Source: Sphingomonadaceae bacterium (lineage in GTDB: Bacteria; Pseudomonadota; Alphaproteobacteria; Sphingomonadales; Sphingomonadaceae). From it: 11,721 bases of DNA. The notes below the pieces were generated by a model. That model was not told the origin of the DNA, made no database searches, and saw only the letters and a program-made list of their open reading frames with translations. The position numbers were made by a program, and so were the translations under genes. Of this stretch, positions 1 to 6,712 are shown one piece after another. The DNA is taken from contig JAHDXX010000087.1 of NCBI GenBank assembly GCA_023384025.1, positions 1-11,721 on the forward strand, in the 5' to 3' direction. Each line of letters starts with the position of its first letter. Position 1 is the stretch's first letter.

Positions 1-1221
1 ATCGCGGCAGGACTGCTTGTGCCCGGGATCAGCCCCTTCGGCGTCGCTGCGCAGGACATGCCTCCAACCGCCGCCGCTGCCGCACCCGAGGTGCCAACCG
101 CACCGCCACCGGCGCCGCCCGCTGCCTCCAAGCCAGACCATGTCCGCGTGATCTGGTCGCAGTTTGCCGATATCCCGGTGTCGGGCGATGCCGATTCCAC
201 CCTGCGCTACGGCGGCAAGGTCGACGCCTACTTCGATTTGGGCGGGAGCAATTTCGGACTGGACGATTCGTTCACGCTGCAAGTGCATCCCGAATTCAAG
301 TACGGTGAAAGCGCCAACGGTACGATCGGCCTGATCCCGACCAACACCCAGCTATTCTACCCTGGCGAAGGGGACGTGTTCGACCTCAACGTCAATGTTA
401 CGAAGAAGTGGAAGGACGGCACCACCCTGCAGGTGGGCAAGGTCAACGTGCTCGATCTGGCAACGCTGCTGCCGATCGTGGGCGGAGGCGGGCACGAAGG
501 GTTCCAGAACCTCGCCATGGCCCTGCCGCCCAGCGCGATCGTGCCCGGCTCGATCACCGGCGCACTGTTCCAGAAACCGACCAAGAACGCGCTCTATCGC
601 CTGTGGGTGTTCGACCCTGAATCGCAGTCGCGCCGGAGCGGACTGGAAGATCCGTTTTCCAAGGGTGTCGCGTTCCTGGGGTCGGTGACCATTCCTACCA
701 AGGTTGCGGGCAAGCGCGGGTACTATGCCCTCAAGCTGGCCGGCTCCACCCGCAAGTCGATCGCCGACGACGCCCTGCCGCCGGTTCTGATCCCTGCCCC
801 GGGCTCCGGATTCGGTGACCGGCGCGGGGAGTTCAGCGCAGTGCTGGCGTTCTACCAGTACCTTGCCGAGTATCCGGAAAGTCCGGGCAAGGGCTGGGGT
901 GTGTTCGGGCAGGCCTACCTCTCCAACGGCAACCCGACCTTCCTCGATCGCAGCGCGTTCATCGGGATTTCGGGCAATCCGCGCGGCCGCCCGCAGGACC
1001 GGTTCGGGGTGGCGTGGTTCCGCTATTCGCTGACCAACAAGCTGGTCAGGGTGCTGGGCAATCGCATCGCGCTGGAGGACGAGGAAGGGCTCGAGGCGTT
1101 CTATACTGTTCAGGTTGCCAAGCCGGTCCGGCTGACGGCCAGTGTCCAGGTGATCGACAGCGCCATCGCCGTGCGCGACACCGGGGTCATAGCGGGCATG
1201 CGCCTGACGACGCGGTTCTGA
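1..1221 (+). CDS. Carbohydrate porin, OprB-like (5' partial)
   Basis: The reading frame is open from base 1, so the gene starts upstream of the window. The first codons read IAAGLLVPGISPFGVAA, the tail of a Sec signal peptide, with likely cleavage after VAA and before QDMPP. An Ala/Pro-rich linker of about 30 residues follows, then about 360 residues with alternating polar/hydrophobic strands. The C-terminal pattern (GLEAFYTVQVAKPVRLTASVQ, then AGMRLTTRF ending in Phe) resembles OprB-type porins, and a terminal Phe is typical of proteins inserted by the BAM complex. OprB porins let sugars or other small solutes cross the outer membrane; the substrate here cannot be read from sequence. A GTG at 19 would cut the signal peptide and is not the true start. 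The gene sits 42 bp upstream of the LOG-family gene on the same strand. An outer-membrane beta-barrel is fairly sure; the OprB assignment is by recalled resemblance. Confidence 0.65.
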   Translation: MAAGLLVPGISPFGVAAQDMPPTAAAAAPEVPTAPPPAPPAASKPDHVRVIWSQFADIPVSGDADSTLRYGGKVDAYFDLGGSNFGLDDSFTLQVHPEFKYGESANGTIGLIPTNTQLFYPGEGDVFDLNVNVTKKWKDGTTLQVGKVNVLDLATLLPIVGGGGHEGFQNLAMALPPSAIVPGSITGALFQKPTKNALYRLWVFDPESQSRRSGLEDPFSKGVAFLGSVTIPTKVAGKRGYYALKLAGSTRKSIADDALPPVLIPAPGSGFGDRRGEFSAVLAFYQYLAEYPESPGKGWGVFGQAYLSNGNPTFLDRSAFIGISGNPRGRPQDRFGVAWFRYSLTNKLVRVLGNRIALEDEEGLEAFYTVQVAKPVRLTASVQVIDSAIAVRDTGVIAGMRLTTRF

Positions 1222-1263
1222 ACCCGCTTGCCGGGCGGTTCACGTCCGCTTATCGCGAAGCAA

Positions 1264-2151
1264 ATGACAGAAGAAGAAAAGCAGCAGCACGAACTGGCGG
1301 AACGCAAGTTCTATCCCGCCGAGGCCGAAGCCCAGTTTTCCAAGGCGACTCCGGTCCACACCCCGCAGACCGACCATCCCGCTTACCGGCTGGCATTCCA
1401 GGACCGCGATTTCCTCCTGCGCGAGGAACTGCGGCCGGTCCGCTTCCAGCTGGAGCTGCTGAAACCCGAAATGCTGCTCGACGAAGCCGGGGTCGGATCG
1501 ACCCTGGTGATGTACGGATCGGCGCGGATACCTTCGCCCGAAGAGGCAGGAGCCATGCTCGAACAGGCAAAGGACCTGCCCGAGCGGGAACGGAAGGTCG
1601 CCGAAAGCCTTGCCGCCAAGGCAAAGTACTATGGTGAGGCCTACAAGCTCGCCCGGATGGTCAGCGAGAAAGCGATTATCGAACAGGGCAAGCGCCAGTT
1701 CGTGATCTGCTCAGGCGGTGGCCCGTCGATCATGGAAGCCGCCAACCGCGGAGCGAGCGACGCCTCTGCCGAAAGCATCGGGCTCAACATCGTCCTGCCG
1801 CACGAACAGGCGCCCAACCGCTATGTCACCCCCTCGCTCAGCTTCCAGTTCCACTACTTCGCGCTGCGCAAGATGCATTTCCTGCTGCGCGCGCGGGCTG
1901 TGGCGGTGTTCCCGGGCGGGTTCGGAACGCTCGACGAGTTCCTCGAGCTGCTGACACTGATCCAGACCGGCAAGATGAGGCCGATTCCGGTAATCCTGTT
2001 CGGTCGCGACTTCTGGAACAAGGTGGTCAACTTCGAGGCGCTGGCCGATGAAGGCACCATCAACCACAAGGATCTGGAGCTGTTCCAGTGGTGCGAAACG
2101 GCAGAAGAGGCCTGGTGCCACATCGCCGAGTTCTATGACCTGACCTGCTAG
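1264..2151 (+). CDS. LOG family protein (TIGR00730-type nucleotide phosphoribohydrolase)
   Basis: This 295-residue cytosolic Rossmann-fold protein carries both LOG signatures: GGGPSIMEAANRGA (residues 151-164) and PGGFGTLDE (217-225, with the catalytic Glu as the last residue), plus the conserved Arg-Lys pair of ALRKMHF at about 202-203. Family members hydrolyse the N-glycosidic bond of nucleoside 5'-monophosphates, releasing a base and ribose 5-phosphate; the family was long misnamed lysine decarboxylase. Bacterial members act in nucleotide salvage or make cytokinin-like bases. An N-terminal extension of about 75 residues and a charged helical insert (about 95-140) make it longer than the usual 190-230 residues. 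I chose the ATG at 1264 (MTEEEKQQ) over an in-frame TTG at 1228 because the extra residues are not protein-like; no strong ribosome-binding site is visible for either. Its TAG stop overlaps the stop of the convergent thiD. Confidence 0.88.
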   Translation: MTEEEKQQHELAERKFYPAEAEAQFSKATPVHTPQTDHPAYRLAFQDRDFLLREELRPVRFQLELLKPEMLLDEAGVGSTLVMYGSARIPSPEEAGAMLEQAKDLPERERKVAESLAAKAKYYGEAYKLARMVSEKAIIEQGKRQFVICSGGGPSIMEAANRGASDASAESIGLNIVLPHEQAPNRYVTPSLSFQFHYFALRKMHFLLRARAVAVFPGGFGTLDEFLELLTLIQTGKMRPIPVILFGRDFWNKVVNFEALADEGTINHKDLELFQWCETAEEAWCHIAEFYDLTC

Positions 2152-2960
2152 GCCAGGGTTCGCACCCCCTGATGCCCCAGCGGGCCATGCCCGGCCCCGA
2201 AACCCGGAGCAGCTTCGATCGCCCGCAGGACAAACTGCCGGGCGAGTCGCACGGCATTGCCGAGCGGCTGGCCATGGCCCAGCAGGGTGGCAATGGCGGA
2301 TGACAGCGTGCAGCCCGTCCCGTGGGTATGCCGGGTATCGATGCGGTCGTGCTCGAAATAGCTCGCCGAACCGTCTGGCGCCACCAGCAGGTCGATGATC
2401 CGCGCGTCGTCAGTGTGGCCGCCCTTGGCCAGCACATGGCAGCCGTGCGCCCGGGCCAGTTGGGCGGCACCTTCCTGCATCAGCGCAGTGGTGCGCAGCG
2501 TCCGTCCGGCAAGGTATTCAAGCTCGGGCAGGTTCGGCGTGATCAGGGTGGCCAAAGGAAACAACCGCGCTTTCATCGTTTCGGTCGCATCGGGAGCGAT
2601 CAGCGCCGCGCCTGATGTGGCGATCATGACCGGGTCGAGCACCACGGGTTTCCCGGCGAGGCCTTCCTGCCCGCCAAGCGATTCAGCGACCACATGCATG
2701 ATCTCGCTGTCGTGGAGCATCCCGATCTTGACCGCATCGACCCCGATATCGGCCGCGCACGACGCAATCTGCTGCGCCACCAGACCTGCCTCGATCGGAG
2801 CAATCGCCTGCACGCCGAGGGTGTTCTGCGCGGTTACGGCCGTGACCGCGGTCATGGCATAGCCGCCCAGCATGGTTACGGTCTTGATATCGGCCTGGAT
2901 TCCTGCTCCGCCCGAACTGTCGGAACCGGCAATGGCAAGGATGCGGGGCGGCACCTTCAT
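2148..2960 (-). CDS. thiD: Hydroxymethylpyrimidine/phosphomethylpyrimidine kinase ThiD
   Basis: This 270-residue ribokinase-fold enzyme phosphorylates 4-amino-5-hydroxymethyl-2-methylpyrimidine and then its monophosphate, supplying the pyrimidine half of thiamine. Visible motifs are AGSDSSGGAGIQADIKT (residues 11-27, substrate-binding N-terminus), TAQNT (43-47), VLDPVM (107-112), TPNLPELEYLAG (141-152) and the anion-hole/catalytic loop GTGCTLSSA (214-222, Cys217). Length is normal for bacterial ThiD. The ATG at 2960 begins MKVPPRILAIAGSDSSGG, the usual family start. The open frame upstream to 3047 is a shadow of the DUF1272 gene. The start overlaps the stop of the DUF1272 gene as ATGA, so the pair is probably translationally coupled. 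No other thiamine genes are in the window, and I see no thi-box (TPP riboswitch) upstream of the pair. ThiD is confident; it lacks any ThiE fusion. Confidence 0.95.
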   Translation of the reverse strand: MKVPPRILAIAGSDSSGGAGIQADIKTVTMLGGYAMTAVTAVTAQNTLGVQAIAPIEAGLVAQQIASCAADIGVDAVKIGMLHDSEIMHVVAESLGGQEGLAGKPVVLDPVMIATSGAALIAPDATETMKARLFPLATLITPNLPELEYLAGRTLRTTALMQEGAAQLARAHGCHVLAKGGHTDDARIIDLLVAPDGSASYFEHDRIDTRHTHGTGCTLSSAIATLLGHGQPLGNAVRLARQFVLRAIEAAPGFGAGHGPLGHQGVRTLA

Positions 2961-3181
2961 CCGGAATGCTTCCGTGTTGCCGATGGCGGATACTGCGCGT
3001 GGAGCTTCTTCGCCCGGGTCGGCCGGTCCATCAGCTCGCCCCCACAATTGGGGCAGCGATCATCGACAGCGTCGGCGCATTCGGCGCAGAAGGTGCATTC
3101 GAACGAGCAGATGAAAGCCCCCGGTGCCTCGGCGGGCAAATCGGTGCCGCAGCGTTCGCAATCGGGGCGCATTTGCAACAT
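2957..3181 (-). CDS. DUF1272 domain-containing small zinc-ribbon-like protein
   Basis: This 74-residue protein has eight cysteines as C8-x2-C11, C25-x3-C29-x2-C32-x2-C35 and C43-x2-C46, with the family core ICSFECTFCAECA followed by CPNCGGEL. That pattern matches DUF1272, a small family of unknown function. Two zinc sites are likely from the Cys spacing (inference). The C-terminal tail after residue 52 is basic and probably disordered. The ATG at 3181 is preceded on the minus strand by AGAGAGG at a spacing of about 8, a good ribosome-binding site. Its TGA overlaps the thiD ATG (ATGA), so the two are likely made together. Whether it has a role in thiamine metabolism is not shown by sequence; the coupling could simply be genome compaction. 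Confidence 0.85.
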   Translation of the reverse strand: MLQMRPDCERCGTDLPAEAPGAFICSFECTFCAECADAVDDRCPNCGGELMDRPTRAKKLHAQYPPSATRKHSG

Positions 3182-3198
3182 TCGGCTAACCTCTCTTT

Positions 3199-3275
3199 CC
3201 GTTCGTGCTGAGCCTGTCGAAGCACCGTTCTTCCTGCCAAGAAAGACAGCCCTTCGACAAGCTCAGGGCGAACGG
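3199..3275. repeat. Imperfect 27-bp inverted repeat (REP-like sphingomonad element)
   Basis: Arm 1 (3199-3225, core CTGAGCCTGTCGAAG) and arm 2 (3249-3275, core CTTCGACAAGCTCAG) are reverse complements at 22 of 27 positions. The 23-nt spacer contains a second small stem, TTCTT (3230-3234) with AAGAA (3239-3243). The whole element would extrude as a long hairpin or cruciform. It fills most of the gap between glmM and the DUF1272 gene. The core (TTCGACAGGCTCAGCACGAA type) resembles repeats I recall as scattered through intergenic regions of sphingomonad genomes; that recall could not be tested here. It could act as a transcription attenuator or mRNA stabiliser for glmM, but no T-run follows it, so it is not a classical terminator. 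Confidence 0.8.
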
Positions 3276-3294
3276 AACTGGACCGGCTCTGATG

Positions 3295-4632
3295 TCAGAC
3301 AGCCCTTTCAACTTCCGCGCAGATCCGCGCAACCACCGCCTCGACCTGAGCTTCGTCATCCCCTTCGGCCATGACCCGGATCAACGGCTCGGTGCCCGAA
3401 GCGCGGATCACCAGCCGGCCCTTGCCGACCAGTTCGGCTTCGGCATCGGCGATGCAGGCCTTGACCACGGCATTCTCCAGCGGGGAGGATCCGGTATAGC
3501 GCACATTGCGCAGCAGCTGTGGTACGGGATCGAACACATGGCACAACTCGCTCGCGCGCTTGCCCGAGCGGACCAGCCCGGCGAGCACGCGCAAGGCCGC
3601 GACCGTTCCGTCTCCGGTGGTGCCGTGATCCAGCAGGATCATGTGGCCCGACTGTTCGCCCCCGACGTTGAATCCGCCTTCGCGCATGCGCTCCAGCACA
3701 TAGCGGTCGCCGACCTTGGTCCGCTCCAGCGTGAGGCCGATGGTCTGGAGATACCGCTCCAGCCCGAGGTTGGACATGACGGTCGACACCACCCCGCCCC
3801 CGCGCAAAGTGCCCCGTTCCAGCATACGAGTGGCGATCAGTGCCATGATCTGGTCGCCGTCGACCTCCTGCCCCTTTTCGTCGATCACGATCAGCCGGTC
3901 AGCATCGCCATCGAGCGCGATGCCCACGTCGGCCCCTTCCTCGACCACTTTGGCCTTGATCGCATCAAGCGCGGTCGAGCCGACGCCGGCGTTGATGTTT
4001 GTGCCATTGGGTGAAACGCCCAGCGTGATCACTTCCGCGCCCAGTTCCCAGATCGCCGATGGTGCCACCTGATAGGCAGCGCCGTTGGCGCAATCGACCA
4101 CCACTTTCAGCCCGTCGAACCGGATGTCGCTCGCCACCGACTGCTTGACCGCGTGGATATAGCGCCCGCGCGCATCCTCGATCCGGCGGGCGCGGCCAAT
4201 CGCTTCAGGCGGCGCAAGCGGTACATTGCTTTCGATCAGTGCTTCGATCGCCAGCTCGTCCTCGTCCGACAGCTTGAAGCCATCGGGGCCGAACAGCTTG
4301 ATCCCGTTGTCCTGGAACTTGTTGTGGCTGGCAGAGATCATGACGCCCATATCCGCCCGCATTTCGCGGGTAAGCAGGGCAATCGCCGGGGTCGGCAAAG
4401 GCCCGGTCATGATCACGTCCATGCCGACACTGGTGAACCCCGCCACCAGCGCGCTTTCCATCATGTAGCCCGACAGGCGGGTGTCCTTGCCGATAACCAC
4501 CCGGTGGCGATGTTCGCCCCGGCGGAAATGTGCGCCAGCCGCCTGTCCGACCTTCATCGCCATGGCAGCGGTCATCGCACCGCTGTTGGTCTGGCCGCGA
4601 ATGCCGTCGGTACCGAAGAATTTCCGTCCCAT
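3295..4632 (-). CDS. glmM: Phosphoglucosamine mutase GlmM
   Basis: This 445-residue alpha-D-phosphohexomutase converts glucosamine 6-phosphate to glucosamine 1-phosphate, the cytosolic step before GlmU makes UDP-GlcNAc for peptidoglycan and lipopolysaccharide. All four family motifs are present: the active-site serine loop GVMISASHNKFQDNGIK (Ser102, phosphorylated in the active enzyme), the metal loop DGDADR (241-246), the sugar-binding loop GGEQSGH (324-330) and the phosphate-binding loop RASGTEPLIRV (410-420). The N-terminus MGRKFFGTDGIRG is the standard GlmM start, so the ATG at 4632 is firm even though the ribosome-binding site is weak. Length is typical. It is divergent from the DAACS transporter gene with a 99-bp gap, and is followed 113 bp downstream by the DUF1272-thiD pair, with the inverted repeat between. 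Confidence 0.97.
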   Translation of the reverse strand: MGRKFFGTDGIRGQTNSGAMTAAMAMKVGQAAGAHFRRGEHRHRVVIGKDTRLSGYMMESALVAGFTSVGMDVIMTGPLPTPAIALLTREMRADMGVMISASHNKFQDNGIKLFGPDGFKLSDEDELAIEALIESNVPLAPPEAIGRARRIEDARGRYIHAVKQSVASDIRFDGLKVVVDCANGAAYQVAPSAIWELGAEVITLGVSPNGTNINAGVGSTALDAIKAKVVEEGADVGIALDGDADRLIVIDEKGQEVDGDQIMALIATRMLERGTLRGGGVVSTVMSNLGLERYLQTIGLTLERTKVGDRYVLERMREGGFNVGGEQSGHMILLDHGTTGDGTVAALRVLAGLVRSGKRASELCHVFDPVPQLLRNVRYTGSSPLENAVVKACIADAEAELVGKGRLVIRASGTEPLIRVMAEGDDEAQVEAVVARICAEVERAV

Positions 4633-4731
4633 TGTTCACAATTCCGTATGCAGGAAAGGGCTTTGCCCCCACGCGGTTATTTGCCACGGGCTTCTGGCGC
4701 GTTCGCGCAGCAAAGGGAAGGGCACACAGGC

Positions 4732-5985
4732 ATGGAACCGACAAAAGCGGACAAGGGGGAACTGATCGCCATCCGCCTGCCGGTCTGGTGGACTTTCGGC
4801 GGCCTTGTCGCAGGGCTGGCCCTCGGCTGGATCCTGAGCGGTAGCGCAGCACTGGAAGCCGCCCTGCCGGCAACCGACATCATCGGCTCGCTCTGGCTGC
4901 GCGCGCTGCAGATGACGATCATCCCGCTGGTGGCGGCATTGCTGGTGCTGGGGATCGCGAAGCTGGTCGGCGCGGCGAGCGCCGGCGCCGTTGCGCGGCG
5001 CATGTTGACGCTGGTGATCGCGATCCTGTTTCTCAGCGGGCTGTCGACGGCGCTGCTGATGCCATTGCTGCTCGACCTGTTTCCGCCGCCGCCCTCGGCT
5101 GCTGCCTTGCTCAACACCAGTGAGGTTGCAAGCCAGACCGTGCCGGGGATCGGGGACTTCATCGGTTCGCTGATCGCGCCCAACGTCATTGCGGCTGCGG
5201 CTGAAACAGCAATGCTGCCGCTGACCATCTTCTTCGCCCTGTTCGCCGTGGCGGTAGCGCGCCTGCCCGATGCGCAGCGCGATACGCTTCTGGCGCTGTT
5301 CCACGCCCTCGCCAATGCCATGCTCACCCTGATCGGCTGGGTCCTGTGGCTGGCGCCGGTGGGTGTGTTTGCGCTCGGCATCGGGGTTGCCGCACAGGCC
5401 GGGGGCGGCGCCTTCGCCACTTTCCTTCACTATATCCTCACTGTCACCGCAATGGGCACAGTGGTGTTCATCGGCGGCTACCTCCTCGCCTGGCTGGGCG
5501 GGCGGATCGCCCCTGTGCGGTTCGCCAAGGCGATGATCCCGGCGCAGGCGGTAGCGTTCTCGACCCAAAGTTCGCTCGCCAGCCTGCCTGCGATGCTTGC
5601 GAGCGCCAAGCGGCTCGGCTTGCGTGACAGCACCGCCGACTTCGCCCTGCCGCTTGCGGTAGCAATCTTCCGCGCGACCAGCCCGGCGATGAACATGGCG
5701 GTGGCTATCTATGTTGCGACACTGGCCGGAGTGGAGCTGACGCCGGCGGTATTGCTGGCAGGGATCGCGGTGGCCTTCATCATCAGCGTCGGCTCTGTCA
5801 GCCTGCCCGGGTCGATCAGCTTCGTGATCTCGATCGGCCCGATCGCCATCGCCATGGGCATCCCGGTGGAGCCGCTCGCGCTGCTGGTCGCAGTGGAGAT
5901 GCTGCCCGATATCATGCGCACGCTGGGCAATGTGACGATGAACGTGGCTGTCGCCAGTACAGTTGAACGCGCGCGGACCGATTGA
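4732..5985 (+). CDS. Dicarboxylate/amino acid:cation symporter (DAACS/SDF family), divergent
   Basis: This 417-residue inner-membrane protein has about eight hydrophobic helices and the family landmarks: LWLRALQMTIIPLV (54-67), a serine-rich hairpin 1 at STQSSLASLP (277-286), a TM7-like MNMAVAIY (320-327), a hairpin 2 region SVSLPGS, and TM8 DIMRTLGNV (393-401). DAACS proteins import C4-dicarboxylates, glutamate/aspartate or neutral amino acids using Na+ or H+. By eye alignment to GltPh, the TM8 Arg and Asn are kept (R396, N400), but the NMDGT motif reads NMAVA and the last TM8 acid is Asn404. The start is the ATG at 4732, with AAGGGAAGGG about 10 nt upstream; the long open frame from 4153 runs antisense through glmM and is not coding. 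Substrate is unknown. An 8-bp bulged stem follows the stop. Confidence 0.85.
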   Translation: MEPTKADKGELIAIRLPVWWTFGGLVAGLALGWILSGSAALEAALPATDIIGSLWLRALQMTIIPLVAALLVLGIAKLVGAASAGAVARRMLTLVIAILFLSGLSTALLMPLLLDLFPPPPSAAALLNTSEVASQTVPGIGDFIGSLIAPNVIAAAAETAMLPLTIFFALFAVAVARLPDAQRDTLLALFHALANAMLTLIGWVLWLAPVGVFALGIGVAAQAGGGAFATFLHYILTVTAMGTVVFIGGYLLAWLGGRIAPVRFAKAMIPAQAVAFSTQSSLASLPAMLASAKRLGLRDSTADFALPLAVAIFRATSPAMNMAVAIYVATLAGVELTPAVLLAGIAVAFIISVGSVSLPGSISFVISIGPIAIAMGIPVEPLALLVAVEMLPDIMRTLGNVTMNVAVASTVERARTD

Positions 5986-5993
5986 CCGGCAAC

Positions 5994-6014
5994 CAATCGC
6001 GCGCTGGCGCGTTG
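5994..6014 (+). terminator. Weak GC-rich hairpin after the symporter gene
   Basis: CGCGC (5998-6002) pairs with GCGCG (6007-6011) around a GCTG loop. The stem extends by three more pairs (CAA 5994-5996 with TTG 6012-6014) if T5997 bulges. Only a short TTGTT follows, so termination is uncertain. It lies between the symporter stop and sodB and may partly insulate sodB. Confidence 0.3.
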
Positions 6015-6057
6015 TTCAGCCGAACCAATCCCCCAACCGCATGACCAAGGAACTGAC

Positions 6058-6666
6058 ATGCCCTTCAAGCTGATCGATTTGCCGTTCGCCGCCGATGCAC
6101 TGGAACCCGCCATCTCGGCCGAGACGTTCTCGTACCACCACGGCAAGCACCATCAGGCCTACATCGACAAGACCAACGCCGCGATCGAAGGCACCGAGCT
6201 TGCCGACAAGTCGCTGGAAGAAGTCATCGCCGCTGCACGGGGCAGCAACCAGGGCCTGTTCAACAATGCGGCGCAGAGCTGGAACCACGGCTTTTTCTGG
6301 CACTCGCTCGCGCCCGACAGCGGTGCCCCGTCAGACGAGCTGGCAGCGATGATCGACAAGGCATTCGGCTCGCGCGACGGCCTCGCCAAGCAGCTGGCCG
6401 ATCGCGGCGCTGGCCACTTTGCCAGCGGCTGGGTCTGGCTGGCCGAGAAGGGTGGCTCGCTTTCAATCGAGGAGACGCATGACGGCGACACACTGGCTGA
6501 CAGCGGCTTCAACCCGCTGCTGGTCATCGACCTGTGGGAACACGCCTACTACCTCGACCACCAGAACAAGCGCCCGGCCTATCTCGATGCGGTAATCGGC
6601 AAGCTCGACTGGGGCTTTGCTTCGGATAACCTCGCCCGCGGATCGGTCTGGACCTATCCCGCCTGA
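6058..6666 (+). CDS. sodB: Superoxide dismutase [Fe], SodB
   Basis: This 202-residue cytosolic enzyme dismutates superoxide to oxygen and hydrogen peroxide. The four metal ligands are visible: His27 (SYHHGKHH), His77 (AAQSWNHGFFWH), Asp158 and His162 (DLWEHAYY). Gln73 in AAQSWNH together with Gly in FASGWVWLA places the active-site glutamine as in Fe-type rather than Mn-type enzymes; cambialistic use of Mn cannot be excluded. The start MPFKLIDLPFAADALEP is the standard one, with AAGGA (6047-6051) six nt upstream of the ATG. There is no signal peptide. It lies 72 bp after the symporter gene on the same strand and converges with the AI-2E family gene. No EcfG-type promoter is visible upstream, so a link to the nearby stress regulon is not supported by sequence. 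Confidence 0.96.
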   Translation: MPFKLIDLPFAADALEPAISAETFSYHHGKHHQAYIDKTNAAIEGTELADKSLEEVIAAARGSNQGLFNNAAQSWNHGFFWHSLAPDSGAPSDELAAMIDKAFGSRDGLAKQLADRGAGHFASGWVWLAEKGGSLSIEETHDGDTLADSGFNPLLVIDLWEHAYYLDHQNKRPAYLDAVIGKLDWGFASDNLARGSVWTYPA

Positions 6667-6685
6667 TCTTCGCGCTTGGTGACGC

Positions 6686-6712
6686 GGCGGGCAGCTGTCA
6701 CGGTTGCCCGCC
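6686..6712. terminator. Possible bidirectional hairpin between sodB and the AI-2E family gene
   Basis: GGCGGGCA (6686-6693) pairs perfectly with TGCCCGCC (6705-6712) over an 11-nt loop. It sits 20 bp after the sodB stop and overlaps the stop codon of the convergent minus-strand gene (ends at 6698). There is no T-run on either side, so it would be at best a weak or Rho-assisted terminator. Confidence 0.35.

Noticed and set aside
2961..3181. TPP riboswitch upstream of thiD
   Set aside because: The space directly upstream of thiD is filled by the DUF1272 coding sequence, and no thi-box-like CTGAGA element with suitable structure was seen before DUF1272. The CTGAGC in the repeat is part of an inverted repeat in the wrong context.
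3205..4014. 269-codon plus-strand open frame opposite glmM
   Set aside because: It is antisense to conserved glmM motifs, and its start lies in the inverted repeat.
4636..5568. 310-codon minus-strand open frame opposite the symporter gene
   Set aside because: Its composition is rich in Arg, Gln and Asp with no domain; the opposite strand encodes an obvious DAACS transporter.
5991..6030. Direct repeat AACCAATC at 5991-5998 and 6023-6030 as an operator for sodB
   Set aside because: Two 8-mers 32 bp apart with no dyad symmetry and no known regulator match; this could be chance.
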